Both the position numbers and the translations under genes were made by a program. DNA of 64,000 nucleotides from positions 10,434,643-10,498,642 of the forward strand of contig CM057140.1 of NCBI GenBank assembly GCA_029964075.1. The letters are read 5' to 3'. Source of the stretch: Patiria pectinifera. Taxonomy: Eukaryota > Echinodermata > Asteroidea > Valvatida > Asterinidae. Positions 53,671 to 64,000 of this stretch are shown piece after piece; the stretch's first letter is position 1; each line of letters begins with the position of its first letter. Below the pieces are notes generated by a model that was given only the letters and a program-made list of their open reading frames with translations, was not told the DNA's origin and searched no databases.

Positions 53671-56600
53671 CAAAGTGTGTTATGTCAGATAGTGTGGCTG
53701 TTGTGTGTGTTGAAAAAAAGAAAAAGAAAAATTGGACATCTGTGTGCATGTTCTCATCTGGATTAAGAAACCTTTGACAATGTGGTCTACGCACAAATTG
53801 TAAATTGATTTTCCGCCCTTTTTGCGCATCGAAAAGTGCAAGTACACTCTGCACTTAGACATAGCGGGGAAAGCACTCGGCGTGCGGTTGTGCATTTGTG
53901 CACGAAACAAGGTTTTGTAAACGGGGGATTGATTTTTTTGCGTCTGCAAAGGTTCACGAACATTCATGAATCACACAATGTGCAGTTTCTTATCTCAGGT
54001 TTTTTGGGTCCGATTGTACATGGATTAAACTTTGTCTCGGTTCGTTGTGTTTTCCCACCCTAGTTTTGTTTCAGTTGATGTCGGTTGTTTCCTCCATTGC
54101 GTTAAGACAACTCCAAAGTGGTAGTCCTTAAAAAAAACACAAATTAGCCAACCAAAATCATTCTTGTTATGTCTATCTGTTTACATCAAATGCATTTTTT
54201 TGTTCATGGCTTTTGTTTTATCCAAACATACATTGGCAAATCTGGGTTATAATAATCAAAATCTAGTGTAAATACCTACCTGCATGTGTACGTATGGTCC
54301 ACATACATGTGTATGGTGTAGCATATTTTTTAACGATAAACGATAAACTTTCATTATAAAGTCCCCCTGCCAATTTTAGAGAGGCTATAAATTTTGTGTA
54401 GCATTTTGCAGTGGCGCTTCTGTGGGGGAAGGGGGGGGGGGTGGTCTTTGCGAATGTCACCAGAGACCACATGTTAACCCAGATAAGTGTTAACATTAAC
54501 GCTGAAAGCTTTGTCCCAAGTGTCGGGGTTCGGAGACAAGGGAAGGCTTAATTTAGTACTTCGGAAAACACAGACGCGTACATGTCTGAAACCTTCCCCG
54601 CAATCTTGCGAGACCACGTGAGGGCTGAATGTACAATACATTGCAAGACTGTGCATGCACATGCACATGTACATGTACAGTACATCTACTCAGTGCTATC
54701 AGTGAAACTCAGTTGTGCATGTGCTGTGGTTCTGAAGACTATCCAACAGAATCGTGTGAAACAGCGTGAGGGAGGGGCACATGTACTTGTAATTCTCTGA
54801 GTCACTTGAGGGCATCTGATCTCTCTCCCTCCCCTCCCCCCCCCCTTCACTCCCCCTATCCACTGCTTTAAATCATGGTTCTAGCCAGAAAATAATATTT
54901 GGCAAATCGATGTGCTGAGCCAGAAGCAGAGAAGAGCCAGCCAGGAGGAGGTTTTTGCACAATGTAGCTCTCCCATGAAACTTGGGACGGTAATTAACAT
55001 GTTCTTGCTAGCACAGAGGTTTACAGCATAGTTGTATGCGTTATGAGGTCGATGAAATCATCCCTAGGTCACGAGTGTTTTGCTGTTTGTCACACAAATC
55101 TGTCATAAACATGTACAGAGTCTAAACATCAGGAAAGGTATGTGAACATGTAGTCACAATGTGAACTTGAACTTTGACCTGTTATGTTGCATTTTACCAG
55201 ATACTGATCAGCCACAAACATGTACATGTATGAAGTTAGCTATATGAGTACCATAATCAACTACATTACAAAACATACAGCCTAGGTACTAAAAAATACA
55301 ATACATGGGCCTAATGTGGGTACAACAATGTAAATATTATTGTGGCTTTTTTTTTTGACTAGACATGTTCTGCTCCCAAAATAGCCCTCTGCGCTCATTC
55401 CAGCATTGTTGATCACTTACCAATTACAAACACAAATTCAGTATTCACTATTCATTGCCGTGTGCCTTCGGGTCATTTTTCACTCTCTAAAATAGCCCTG
55501 ACCCGGCCAGCTAGCCTCCATTGAGGGGTAAAGGTCGTCTTTTGTCCAGCGACCGGCCAGGGGACTCTTTCAGCGACAGCGCTATAATAATAAAAGAGCT
55601 ACGACCAAAATGAACTTGATCAAAATGAACTTGACCGGGCAAAGCAAAACACTCCGCGATCTGTTTGATCACAATTGACTGTTTTTCAGGTGGTTTGAGT
55701 TCTGTGGGTAAACAGAATTTGCATGTACATGTTTGATACAATTTACAAAATGGGAACAGAAAACCTTGCACTTTGCAGGGCTGTAGTCAGCCTGGTTGAA
55801 GGGAAGGGTTGTGTTTACAATGAAGTGGACCTTTTCATGTCTTATAAACAGTTGATTACGCATGGAAATCCACATTAGAGTAAGACTCAAATGTCAACTG
55901 CGAGGAAAAAGTGGACCTGCAGCCGTTTTTATTTGGGGTGGTCGTCCCCCCCCCCCCACCACGCCCTGCCTACGAGCCTGCTTTGGTGTTTTCCTTCATA
56001 TTTTGTTTATGATTCAGCTTGGTTATTCTGCCATGCACAGCAACAAAATGGCTGTGTCTTTACTTGTGCTATTTAACTGAAATAATCGTCTTTTTGAAAT
56101 ATACTTACAATTGTACATGTGTTTCTATATGTACAGTGTGGTTGTGAGGGTTAGCTTTGTGGTCTATGACTAAGGGTGCTCCTCATTTTTTAATTTAAAT
56201 ACAATTTGAATTTTAGCATTGTCTGATGCTGTTTTTGTAAGGCTTTCTTTCAACAGATCCCTATTAATCCAGCAAAAAAAAACAGGAGACAAAATTTAAA
56301 ATGTTGAGCAGTAATTGCCTATAATTTTTCACCCACGTTTTTTTGTACATGGTCTGGGGCCCTGTTTTGAAAATGCTGTTTGAATTACGTGGACAGGCGC
56401 AGGAAAGCATGCAGGGCCGACCCCAGTCTGCTGCTGACATGCAGCTGGAGTCTGGGCAGTCCTTGTCCGTTCTCGGGGGTCACTGACTGCTCCTGAATTA
56501 GAACCTACCATCTCAACACCCCTTTCAAATAATTAAACCCGGAATCGAAATTACATTTTCTTTAAAAAAAAAAAAAAAAATGGCGTGACGGCCTTGAAGG

Positions 56601-56738
56601 CTGTTGCATTATATACATGTTTTTTTCAAACCTCCCCCAAACGTTGTTTGCCAGCATGCCCTGTTAGCAAGTGTCTTTTGTGGCCGCTCTGTTTATCCAT
56701 CACCCTGCCTTTTGTTCAAGTTCAAGTGTAGTGGACAC
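53671..56738. other. non-coding stretch, no gene seen
   Basis: Palindromic ACATGTACATGTACAG-type words at 54655-54682 and G or C runs (54428, 54831, 55945, and a 17-A run at 56563) are the only notable local features. The ORFs at 54582, 55511 and 55862 have no domain. Confidence 0.4.
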
Positions 56739-56880
56739 CCCCGCCAGCCTAGTGGTAGCGGCTCGCTTGCGCAGCCTTGAGGAGCGCGGGGTCATCCACC
56801 GTTGCTGATCAATCGGGTGTTCTAGATTACGAAGCCCAAACCCGAGAGAGGCTGGCCCCACCATTCAGGGTTGAAACGTT
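56739..56880 (+). mobile_element. possible tRNA-derived SINE fragment
   Basis: CCGCCAGCCTAGTGGTAGCG carries an A-box-like core, followed by GGAGCGCGGGGTCATCC at the B-box distance and by a body AGCCCAAACCCGAGAGAGGC. The B box is degenerate and no second copy is present in this window. Confidence 0.4.
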
Positions 56881-57774
56881 CAAGGAAAAATGCAAATGAG
56901 GGATGCAAGGCAGCTGCAGTGGCCTACAGCACTGCGACCGACCGCATAAGCCTCATGATGTATCTCCACGTACCTATTGCTCAGTCTCGCTGCGCAGGTT
57001 GTAGCGCATCGCAAGAGGGCCACTGCTTGTTTTTTTTTTCTTTTTTTCTTTTTTTCTCTCAGAAAATGGCTGAATTCTATTCTGTGAATTGGCGCAGTGG
57101 AGGGTGAAAGGGGGACCAAGTTGGGAATTTCAGGGGGATTTTCCGGCCACGTTTGCATTGTTCTGTTGAACTCAGTATATGGGGGTGGAATTCTATAAAT
57201 ATGACGTGAACAAACGGCGTTTCGATATACTCAGGGCTATGAATTAAACGGGATAACAGTTTGGTTGGAATCAAACAAACGAAGTGAGCAAAATGGGCAT
57301 ACTGTAGTTTGTACATGTCTGATGTTTCGTATCGGAACACGGGGTGATAAATTTCAGCACAGATCTAAAGATAGCAAATGAAACAGACTGTAAAAAAATG
57401 TGCTACATGATGTCACAATTGATAACCTCAAAGATAACAGTAGGCAAAGCAGACTCCTAGTAACAATTTTGCCCGAAGATAAACACCCACCATTCCTCAA
57501 AATTGCCGGCTGTTGAGTGAATCTGTGCCGTGCGTGCGTGATTCACTGCCATTGCGACCTCACAGCCAATCCCGACATGACAAGGGTTGAGGACGCTGGA
57601 GCTTTGCCGTTTATTGCATTTTATTTATTCCCAGCCTTGATTGCGGCTAATAATAAGCATTTAGACTGTTCAGTGGATAAGTGCATGAATGCGGGCCAAG
57701 GTTAGGGTCAAAGTTACAGTCTCAATTATTTTTTTTAGGTACATGTACTTGGCATTGCATCAAACTGTATTGAA
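56881..57774. other. non-coding stretch, no gene seen
   Basis: A T/C tract at 57030-57060. GGGTCAAAGTTAC at 57706-57718 resembles a DR1-type nuclear-receptor half-site pair, but a single match of this length is weak. Confidence 0.35.
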
Positions 57775-58015
57775 TCCTAACCCTGCTGAATCCAACAGGA
57801 TCCAACTATATCATAAACCTGGTAGAGCCTGTAGGATTGAGCAGTAAACCCATTGTACATGTACATATTCGGAGTCCGATTCTGTTGGGAACTGATAAAT
57901 AACGTCAAGTTGGACTCTGTAGGATCCAGCAGACAACTAATAATTAGGCACAGTTGGATTCTGTTGGATTGAGGAGGAAGTATCCGTTGGACTCTGGTGG
58001 ATTTAGCAGGGTAGT
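57775..58015. repeat. degenerate repeat of TTGGAYTCTGTWGGATYSAGCAG words
   Basis: At least four forward copies (57885, 57912, 57955 and 57986 regions) and reverse-oriented copies near 57783. Spacing is irregular (about 30-60 bp), so this is a decayed tandem or fold-back. Confidence 0.6.
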
Positions 58016-59205
58016 CCTGAGCAACCCTAAGGGGGTTAGGTTTCATTTATGTAAACTCAGGCATGCACCTTTTCCTTGGATGGCGCTGATTTCCTCATTT
58101 TTTGTGTACTTCTGTTGAATGCCATTACAAATTAAAAAACACTGTTCAAAGTCTTGCATAGTTTGGAATTTCTTCGGTTTTTTTTTCTTCTAAATTCTCA
58201 GTTGCATGCCTGTAAACTGTAAAAAAGGGTTTAGCAGTTCTCAAACTGGGATTTAATTAATATTAGGAATCTTAGATGATGTGCAACGAATTTCGAAAGG
58301 CTTTATTATTTCAAGCATGTTATTACACCACAAAACATTTTGTATGAAACGATCAAAAGATCAACAAATATAGAACACTTGTGAATCACAATAAAAAATT
58401 CATGTACGAATATTAGCAGAATTGAATACATTAATGAGTGCTGTTCAATGTGATAAGTGGAGCTTCTTAGTCACTTTCTGTATTAACAGGACCACCCCGC
58501 AAATTTATTTGGAATTCTTTGGGTTTTTTGTGTGTGTGTTGAAACTATTAACGAGGCGTATTCATGTTTGCAATTAACGTTTAATGAGCCTGTTCCCCAT
58601 TAAAATTTAACAGCCAAAATTGGCCATTGTGAAGAAGATGCAGACAGGATCTGTTTTTTTGATTGAGGCCAGGAGGAGGAACAAGGGCGATTTTTTTTAT
58701 TATTTAATTGCCGGATTTAAACAGTACAATTAGAAGTGGACAATGAAGCCATTGTGCCCTGATGTACAAATTAGACGAGGGATTACTTTCCAAAACACTG
58801 GCGCCGTCATTTATTATCGAGGCACAAACCATGATACAAATCCTGCTAGGGTTCTCAATTTACATGTACGCAGCAAATTACCAGCCATCAATTCAAGTCC
58901 TGTTGGTTCTTTGTAACACAAAAAATAAATAGGGAAAGATCAGCTTCACTCCCCTCCCTGGCTAGAGAATCCGAGTTATTTGTGCGGTAATTAGAACCGT
59001 GCTGCGCCATTCAACAAGCTGGATATTGATTGCTCTTGTGTTGTCACAATGTGTGGCTCTTCAAGTCTACTTAACCATACAAACTCTTCTAGTTCTATGA
59101 TTTAACGGCCAGTTAAAGCTGTACAAAAGTGTGGCATCGCCAGAATGACCACACTAATGGTCAGTTGTAATTGGTCTCGTACCTAATACCTGGACTTATT
59201 ACTTG
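58016..59205. other. AT-rich gene-free DNA, possible regulatory region
   Basis: 58550-59120 has balanced, non-repetitive sequence with many ATTA/TAAT sites (for example GCGGTAATTAGAACCG) and no repeat family from this window. It reads like an enhancer but nothing proves it. Confidence 0.3.
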
Positions 59206-59440
59206 GCTTGATGTTAATTGTCCAGGCTGTTATTTTACGGGGACCCTGGCCTGGGTTCTTTTGTGTTCTAGGTTGACTGACCAGGGCCCATGACTGTCCG
59301 GCGTGTTTGTTGACCAGACCAGCTGTTGGCACTGGTCAGCCTTGGCTGACCCAGTTACCTAGGGGTCATTTGAGGACAGGGCCTGGTCAGGCTGGCCTGG
59401 CCTGGGGAAAGTCCTGCTGGTGGCTGGTCGGCAGCTGTGC
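59206..59440. repeat. GC-rich cluster of TGACCAG/CTGGTCA words
   Basis: TGACCAGG, TGACCAGACCAGC, CTGGTCAGCC, TGACCC, CTGGTCAGGCTGGCCTGG and CTGGTCGGC occur in both orientations within about 170 bp, embedded in AT-rich DNA. Either an old palindromic minisatellite or a dense factor-binding cluster. Confidence 0.55.
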
Positions 59441-60000
59441 CAGCACAGATCCCTGTTCATTATCGGCCTAGCAGTTTGGGTCTCTAATCACTTAAAAGGG
59501 TCTGACGTGATGAGTGCTGGCAGGTTGTGGGAGCACACAGCCCAAGCCCTGGCCGGAGATTCCATGCATGAAGAGGAGATCAGACCTAATTCATTTCCCC
59601 TGAAAGCGTGGGCTTGTCATAATTTTCAAACAAATCAAACAAATATTATTCACCAGTCTTCCTGTTATTATGAAGGAAAAAAAACTATTATTCAGTACTA
59701 CCCAGTCATCATGTTTGTAATTTTTATAAGGATTTTCAGTTCTCATTCAAATCTAACTGGAGCATCACAAAAAAAAGAGAAGTTTTATTTAGGACCAGAA
59801 TAACAATGTTGGATTTACAGTTATTTTAATTCCAGGATTTTAGTACAAGATGAAATTGCCCAAAACTCGTCCAGACACACTGCACTGTGGATTACATATA
59901 ATTTTATGTTAATGTTTAATTTTTTTTACCAGCCTTTTTTTTTTCTTCTTTTTTTTTTTTACCGACGTACAGATGCAATGTTAATAGATTGGTGACTGCT
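59441..60000. other. non-coding stretch, no gene seen
   Basis: Continues from the GC-rich island into AT-rich sequence with T runs at 59930-59960. The 127-codon frame at 59420-59803 has no domain. Confidence 0.4.
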
Positions 60001-60122
60001 CTATGTTCCAACACCCCTATGTTCCGACAACCTAGATTGTGTTACTCCCGGTTAGGGTTAGGGTTAGGAATAGGAATATGTGCAGTCGGAACATAGGGGT
60101 GTCGGAACATAGAGGTGTAACC
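60001..60122. repeat. fold-back element with telomere-like core, copy 2
   Basis: The left arm CTATGTTCCAACACCCCTAT then GTTCCGAC, and the right arm GTCGGAACATAGGGGTGTCG then GAACATAG, are almost perfect inverted repeats (28 bp). Between them lies GGTTAGGGTTAGGGTTAGG, three telomere hexamers. Same plan as 38657-38833. Confidence 0.85.
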
Positions 60123-61221
60123 AATAGATTGTTAACCTGTTTAATGAAGCTGGTTTTATTGTCGGGTCCGTGGGAGTTCCAGTTGCAGGTACACGTAGGA
60201 GACCTGTATTTTTTTTAACTGGGTCGCTTGTCAATTATGTCTAGATCAGATTTCCAGAGATTATTACAGTGTTTGAGGTAAACGGGAAGGTTCGTGGTCT
60301 AAACCGTGGGCACACCTGGAAAAAGAAAATTATAAATAGTAGATCACGCCATTAGGGTTTGCATATCAGTAACATTCATCGAGTGCGGTCCCGTTTGTCA
60401 GCGTAATGCGGCAGTGTATACAAGTTCATAACAATGGCCATATCAGCCTTGACATGACAGTGAAATTTTACAGTTTGAAATATTGATGTCTAAAATGTCC
60501 TTGCAGGAGATTTTGTTTTGTGTGCCATTTTCAAATATTCATGACTTTGTTCAAGTTGAGTGGATTAACAGTGTACCTACATCCAAGGCCTGTTTTATAC
60601 AATGCACAAATAGCTGAAATTCTTTTTGTGTGCATATGTATGTTATTATGTAGTTGTACAACTGCATACAACTCCGAAAATCAATTTACGAGCACTGGAA
60701 ACCACAGGCACATTTTACGTAAGCACCATCGGTAGTAGAATTTTCAATAATCCAACATCGAGAATATTCGATATATGGATTGTCCCAGGTAAAAGTTCAA
60801 GACCATAAAGATCATACTTTGATTTAAAAACCAAAAACAAAAAAAAGCAATTGTAAGTCCCAATTTTTCACAGCTCCCTCTGGAGCGTATATATTGCTAA
60901 AACTTTTTAAACAAATCTCAGCACTGAGAGTTTGTCCAGAACAGGAGGTTTCTTTGGAGGTTTTACATTGGGCGAGACCCCGAATTCCAGCGAACGCAGA
61001 GCACAAAGCGACGCCGCTTGGCATTTCGCGATGTTTATATTTTAGTCACAAGTTTTATTTCATTATACAATATTTTGATATCATTCCTCAATATCAAAAA
61101 TTGCGATATTTTTTTAAAATTGTTATCGGCGATATCGATATCAAAATAATATCGAATAATCAAGTAATATCAATATATCAACGGTGCTTAATTTTATGGA
61201 GAAAAAAATCGGGCAGTTTTT
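60123..61221. other. non-coding stretch, no gene seen
   Basis: 60730-60785 (AGAATTTTCAATAATCCAAC, GAATATTCGATATATGGATT) is related to 22225-22300. 61060-61180 is rich in ATCGATA/GATATC words. No exon found. Confidence 0.4.
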
Positions 61222-61577
61222 TTGTTTTACACTTACAAATCTCTCAACTCCTCTGCCCCTGATTACCTCTCTTCTCCTTCTCATGGGCAATCTCTTGTTG
61301 TCCAGAAAACAAATAAACTCGCAGGTGATCGGGCCTTCTCTATTGCTGCTCCCCGATTGTGGAATAGTCTACCCATCCCTATCAGAAACTCCGATATTGT
61401 GCCAACCTTCAAGAAGGCTCTCAAAACCCATTTTTTTTCCCCACACCATAGCTGGTCGTACGCCCTTGTTGTTTTTCTGTTGTTCTTTCTGTAGTTCTTC
61501 TTTCTTTGTTTCAGCGCCTTGTATCCTTTGGCAATTTGGCGCTCTATAAATCCAGTTATTATTATTATTATTATTAA
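61222..61577 (+). mobile_element. 5'-truncated LINE (CR1/L2-like) 3' end
   Basis: The frame encodes YKSLNSSAPDYLSS, then GDRAFSIAAPRLWNSLPIPI, then FKKALKTHFF. This is the hallmark C-terminal tail of many CR1/L2-type non-LTR reverse transcriptases (YKxLxxxAPxYLS, FSxAAPRLWNSLP, FKxxLKTHLF). It is followed by a 3'UTR ending GGCGCTCTATAAATCCAG and a (TTA)n tail (61556-61577), the usual terminal microsatellite of such elements. All upstream domains are absent, so this is a dead insertion typical of incomplete reverse transcription. Confidence 0.88.
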
Positions 61578-62640
61578 AAAGTCAATTAAAACAGGATCTA
61601 CATTGTATGTGACGCTAGAATGCTTGTTGTTGAGTCGATGGAGAAATTCATTGGACAATCATCACACAAATTTACGATTGGCAGGGAACGTTTTTGAACC
61701 AATTCATCAATGAATTATTCACACCTGAATTGAGCCATCCAGTCCAGTTTCATACGGTATGACCGTTCCCAAATGAAATATTAATTAACAAGGCATTTTT
61801 TACTTTTCTTTCCAATCTACAAGATGAACATACATGTATGTGCAGGATCTACATGTACAGTGTCTCCTGAGCACAAATCTGCAAGTAAAAAACCTGTGGC
61901 AATTAATGTGGTTTTTCCTGTGACATTTAAGAGTTTGAGATGCGAGATAAGAAAGGAAGCCAATATGGCATTCTGAATGTCAAACCTTTTACAGACATCT
62001 TTTAAGTTATGTACTTCTGAAACTACGTGTGTAAACGTTATTGGTCCATTTGTCTCAATGATCATTTTCATAACTGCTCTTTTTTTTTTAATCTGACCGA
62101 TTGCCTTTATCGCGAGACTAATGCTGATTGCAAGAAGTATATTACAAAAAGCACTCAGAATAATATCATTTTTGTCTGCCCTGTGTGGTATAGTTCCTCA
62201 CTCTCTCCCCCAGTCTTGTCAGAAGCAAGTCCATGAACTTGTCGGGATAATGTCATTGTCCTCGGAGCGATACCCAGCAGGTTTTTTTTTTCCAGGCCAA
62301 GGCCACAGCCTGCCAAGTGACTAACTGGAGAACCACCGAAAATAAACCCAAGCAGCGGGGGAGGAGGGTAGTAGCTGAGTGGAACAAACAAGGCGGAGAG
62401 TGAGTGGGACTTGTGATTGGTGGGAAAGAAGTGGGATTGGGGGGGGGGGGAATAGCTACTGTTGGTGTCATGGATCAGAAGATAGAGGGCGCACTTTTAA
62501 TGAGAATGGAAACATGTATGCAGGGCTGCCAACTTTGAGTTTAAAAGCTGAGCGTGAGAATTTGGCGATGGAACTTGATCAGAACGAGTGTGAAGCATAA
62601 AGCCTTATAACGGCGTGGGGTTCGCGGGCCGCCTAGTGCC
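61578..62640. other. non-coding stretch, no gene seen
   Basis: A ten-G run at about 62441 and a nine-T run at 62282. No exon recognised. The NR0B C-terminal exon is not seen here. Confidence 0.4.
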
Positions 62641-62776
62641 CAGGAAAATTTTGTATTCTAGACGCCCTGTGGTGCAATCTGAGGCAATTTCTTACCACTT
62701 TAAGCTTTTTTTTTTTTTTTTTAGCAAAAGATCATCATTTCAAAAACATCATTTTCAAGTTTTCAAGTCAATTATT
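62641..62776 (+). repeat. dispersed repeat (AGGCAATTTCTGACC family), copy 3, partial
   Basis: GTGCAATCTGAGGCAATTTC, TTAGCAAAAGATCATCATTT and CATCATTTTCAAGT match 53535-53610. It runs directly into the hairpin units that follow. Confidence 0.65.
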
Positions 62777-62948
62777 AGCTGTTTCGGTGTACACACCGAA
62801 ACAGCTCTTGTTTTCGTTAAGATTTTTTTTTTTCTTTTTTCTTTTTTTTTTTTTTTTTAGCTGTTTCGGTGACACACCGAAACAGCTCTTGTTTTCGTTA
62901 AGATTTTTTTTTTTCTTTTTTTTTTTTCTTCTCCTTTTTCAGACTTTT
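62777..62948 (+). repeat. two hairpin units with T-rich tails (82-bp period)
   Basis: AGCTGTTTCGGTGT at 62777-62790 pairs with ACACCGAAACAGCT at 62793-62806, leaving a 2-base loop. A second copy pairs 62859-62871 with 62875-62887. Each is followed by CTTGTTTTCGTTAAGATTTT and a long T/C run. Probably the end of a mobile element duplicated in tandem. Confidence 0.85.
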
Positions 62949-63290
62949 TCTCCATAGGTTTTACACACGTTTCTTCCACCAATCGACTTTGCCACTTTTT
63001 TAAATCCGATTGATTTCAGACTTGGTACATACTTAGACCACCACCCACAGATGGTCCTAGAAGAAATTTGTGATCGTGACGTCATCAGGTGTCAGGTTAC
63101 GTCACATTAAAGATGTATTTTTGCCCATATGTTTTGTACACGTTTTAAAACACTCCAGTTTGGCATCTTCGTAAATCCGATCGACTTTAAACTTAATTCA
63201 TACTTAGACCACCACCCACAGATGGTCCTAGACGAAATTCGTGATCGTGACGTCATCAAGAGTCAAGTTACGTCACATCAAAGATGCATT
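62949..63290 (+). repeat. 171-bp tandem repeat, two units
   Basis: ACTTAGACCACCACCCACAG then ATGGTCCTAGA occurs at 63031 and 63202, 171 bp apart. Each unit begins with a CCATANGTTTTRYACACGTT head and ends with GTGATCGTGACGTCATCA and TTACGTCACAT. Divergence between the units is moderate. Confidence 0.9.
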
Positions 63291-63303
63291 TTGCCCCATA
63301 CGG

Positions 63304-63425
63304 TTTGTACACGTTCTTTTCTCCATAGGGTTTGTACACGTTCTTTTCTCCATAGGATTTGTACACGTTCTTTTCTCCATAGACATTGTGCACGTTGTTT
63401 ACTCCATAGGCTTTGTACCCATGGG
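63304..63425 (+). repeat. 27-bp tandem repeat, about 4.4 units
   Basis: TTTGTACACGTTCTTTTCTC then CATAGGG repeats at 63304, 63331, 63358 and 63385, with a partial unit at 63412. It expands the head of a third 171-bp unit. The period is a multiple of 3, so it is open in several frames (FVHVLFSIG); not taken as coding. Confidence 0.93.
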
Positions 63426-64000
63426 GTCGGACAACTCGACCGTTATCCAACTTGACATTTTGACAGCGTGCGTGTGCATGCCTTGCCGCCTTACAGCTGG
63501 CCAGGTCCCCGCGCACTCTACGCGGTACAGTCATGATGCCACAGATTCATGCGGCTTACGTAATGTGACAAACTTGTAGTTGGGTATGTGAGTTGGGATT
63601 GTGAGTTGGGATAATCATGATTTATCAGAAGTTAACAACTTTAAAGAATTTCTTCAATGTTAATGTGGGATTTTTGGGGATTTGTTCAAGTGCGCCACGT
63701 TAGGAACACTGGAAAGAATTCCATTTAAGCCTCCACCTCTATGGGCCGTGACAGGAAACGTCAAAGTATTTTTAAAGAAAATCTTGATTTTTTCCCCTCC
63801 AAACTTTCCGTTTCTTCGTCACATTTACAACTTTTGGTGCTTTTAGAATCATATCCAGCAAAATACCTGGAGTCCGTAAAAGGAATTCTTTCCACGAGGT
63901 CATTAAATTTAATTCCCTTCTCGTCTGCTCAGTACTATTGGTATTTTGACTCCCAACACGAATCATGTTACTGTTAAAGTTGTTTGCTGCCCTCTAGTGT
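63426..64000. other. non-coding stretch to the window end
   Basis: No exon recognised. TGGGATTGTGAGTTGGGATA near 63595 is a short direct repeat. Confidence 0.4.

Noticed and set aside
57698..57720. DR1-type receptor-binding element GGGTCAAAGTTAC
   Set aside because: One partial match in kilobases of sequence is expected by chance.

Overview
This window is eukaryotic, animal nuclear DNA: mostly intron and intergenic sequence, AT-rich, with G/C homopolymers and many short mobile elements. I can support only two protein-coding exons. There are no operons, ribosome-binding sites or CRISPR arrays. The single recognisable regulator is an NR0B-type (DAX1/SHP) orphan nuclear receptor. Together with tRNA-derived SINEs, abundant TTAA-flanked MITE-like elements and frequent acatgtac-type words, this suggests a marine invertebrate, perhaps a non-vertebrate deuterostome such as an echinoderm. 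That taxonomic guess rests on style, not on a marker gene.

Layout. (1) 1-3.5 kb: end of a gene on the + strand, whose last visible coding exon (3396-3547) encodes the C-terminal part of a WD40-repeat protein. (2) 3.6-28.3 kb: repeat-rich. It holds a 21-bp minisatellite, a 44/45-bp minisatellite with a 310-bp higher-order period, a ~102-bp satellite-like array, three tRNA-derived SINE copies, several families of short elements with terminal inverted repeats (TIRs), many bounded by TTAA, and a remnant resembling a Penelope-like element with a decayed hammerhead-ribozyme fold. (3) 28.3-41 kb: relatively repeat-poor and gene-free, with local GC-rich islands that could be regulatory. (4) 40.7-47.3 kb: a promoter-like cluster, a candidate 5' untranslated exon and the first coding exon of the NR0B receptor (46542-47286). 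(5) 47.3-64 kb: most likely the first intron of NR0B, or downstream DNA. It contains more TIR elements, a 5'-truncated LINE tail, a telomere-motif fold-back element and a nested 171-bp/27-bp tandem array. I could not find the second NR0B coding exon.

How the parts relate. The two genes show no visible functional link; both read on the + strand. In known members, NR0B proteins lack a DNA-binding domain and repress other nuclear receptors through LxxLL-type contacts, and this exon keeps that design. Most other features are transposable-element debris. Every repeat relationship was found by eye within this window, so copy boundaries are good to a few bases where a TTAA or TIR marks them and approximate elsewhere.
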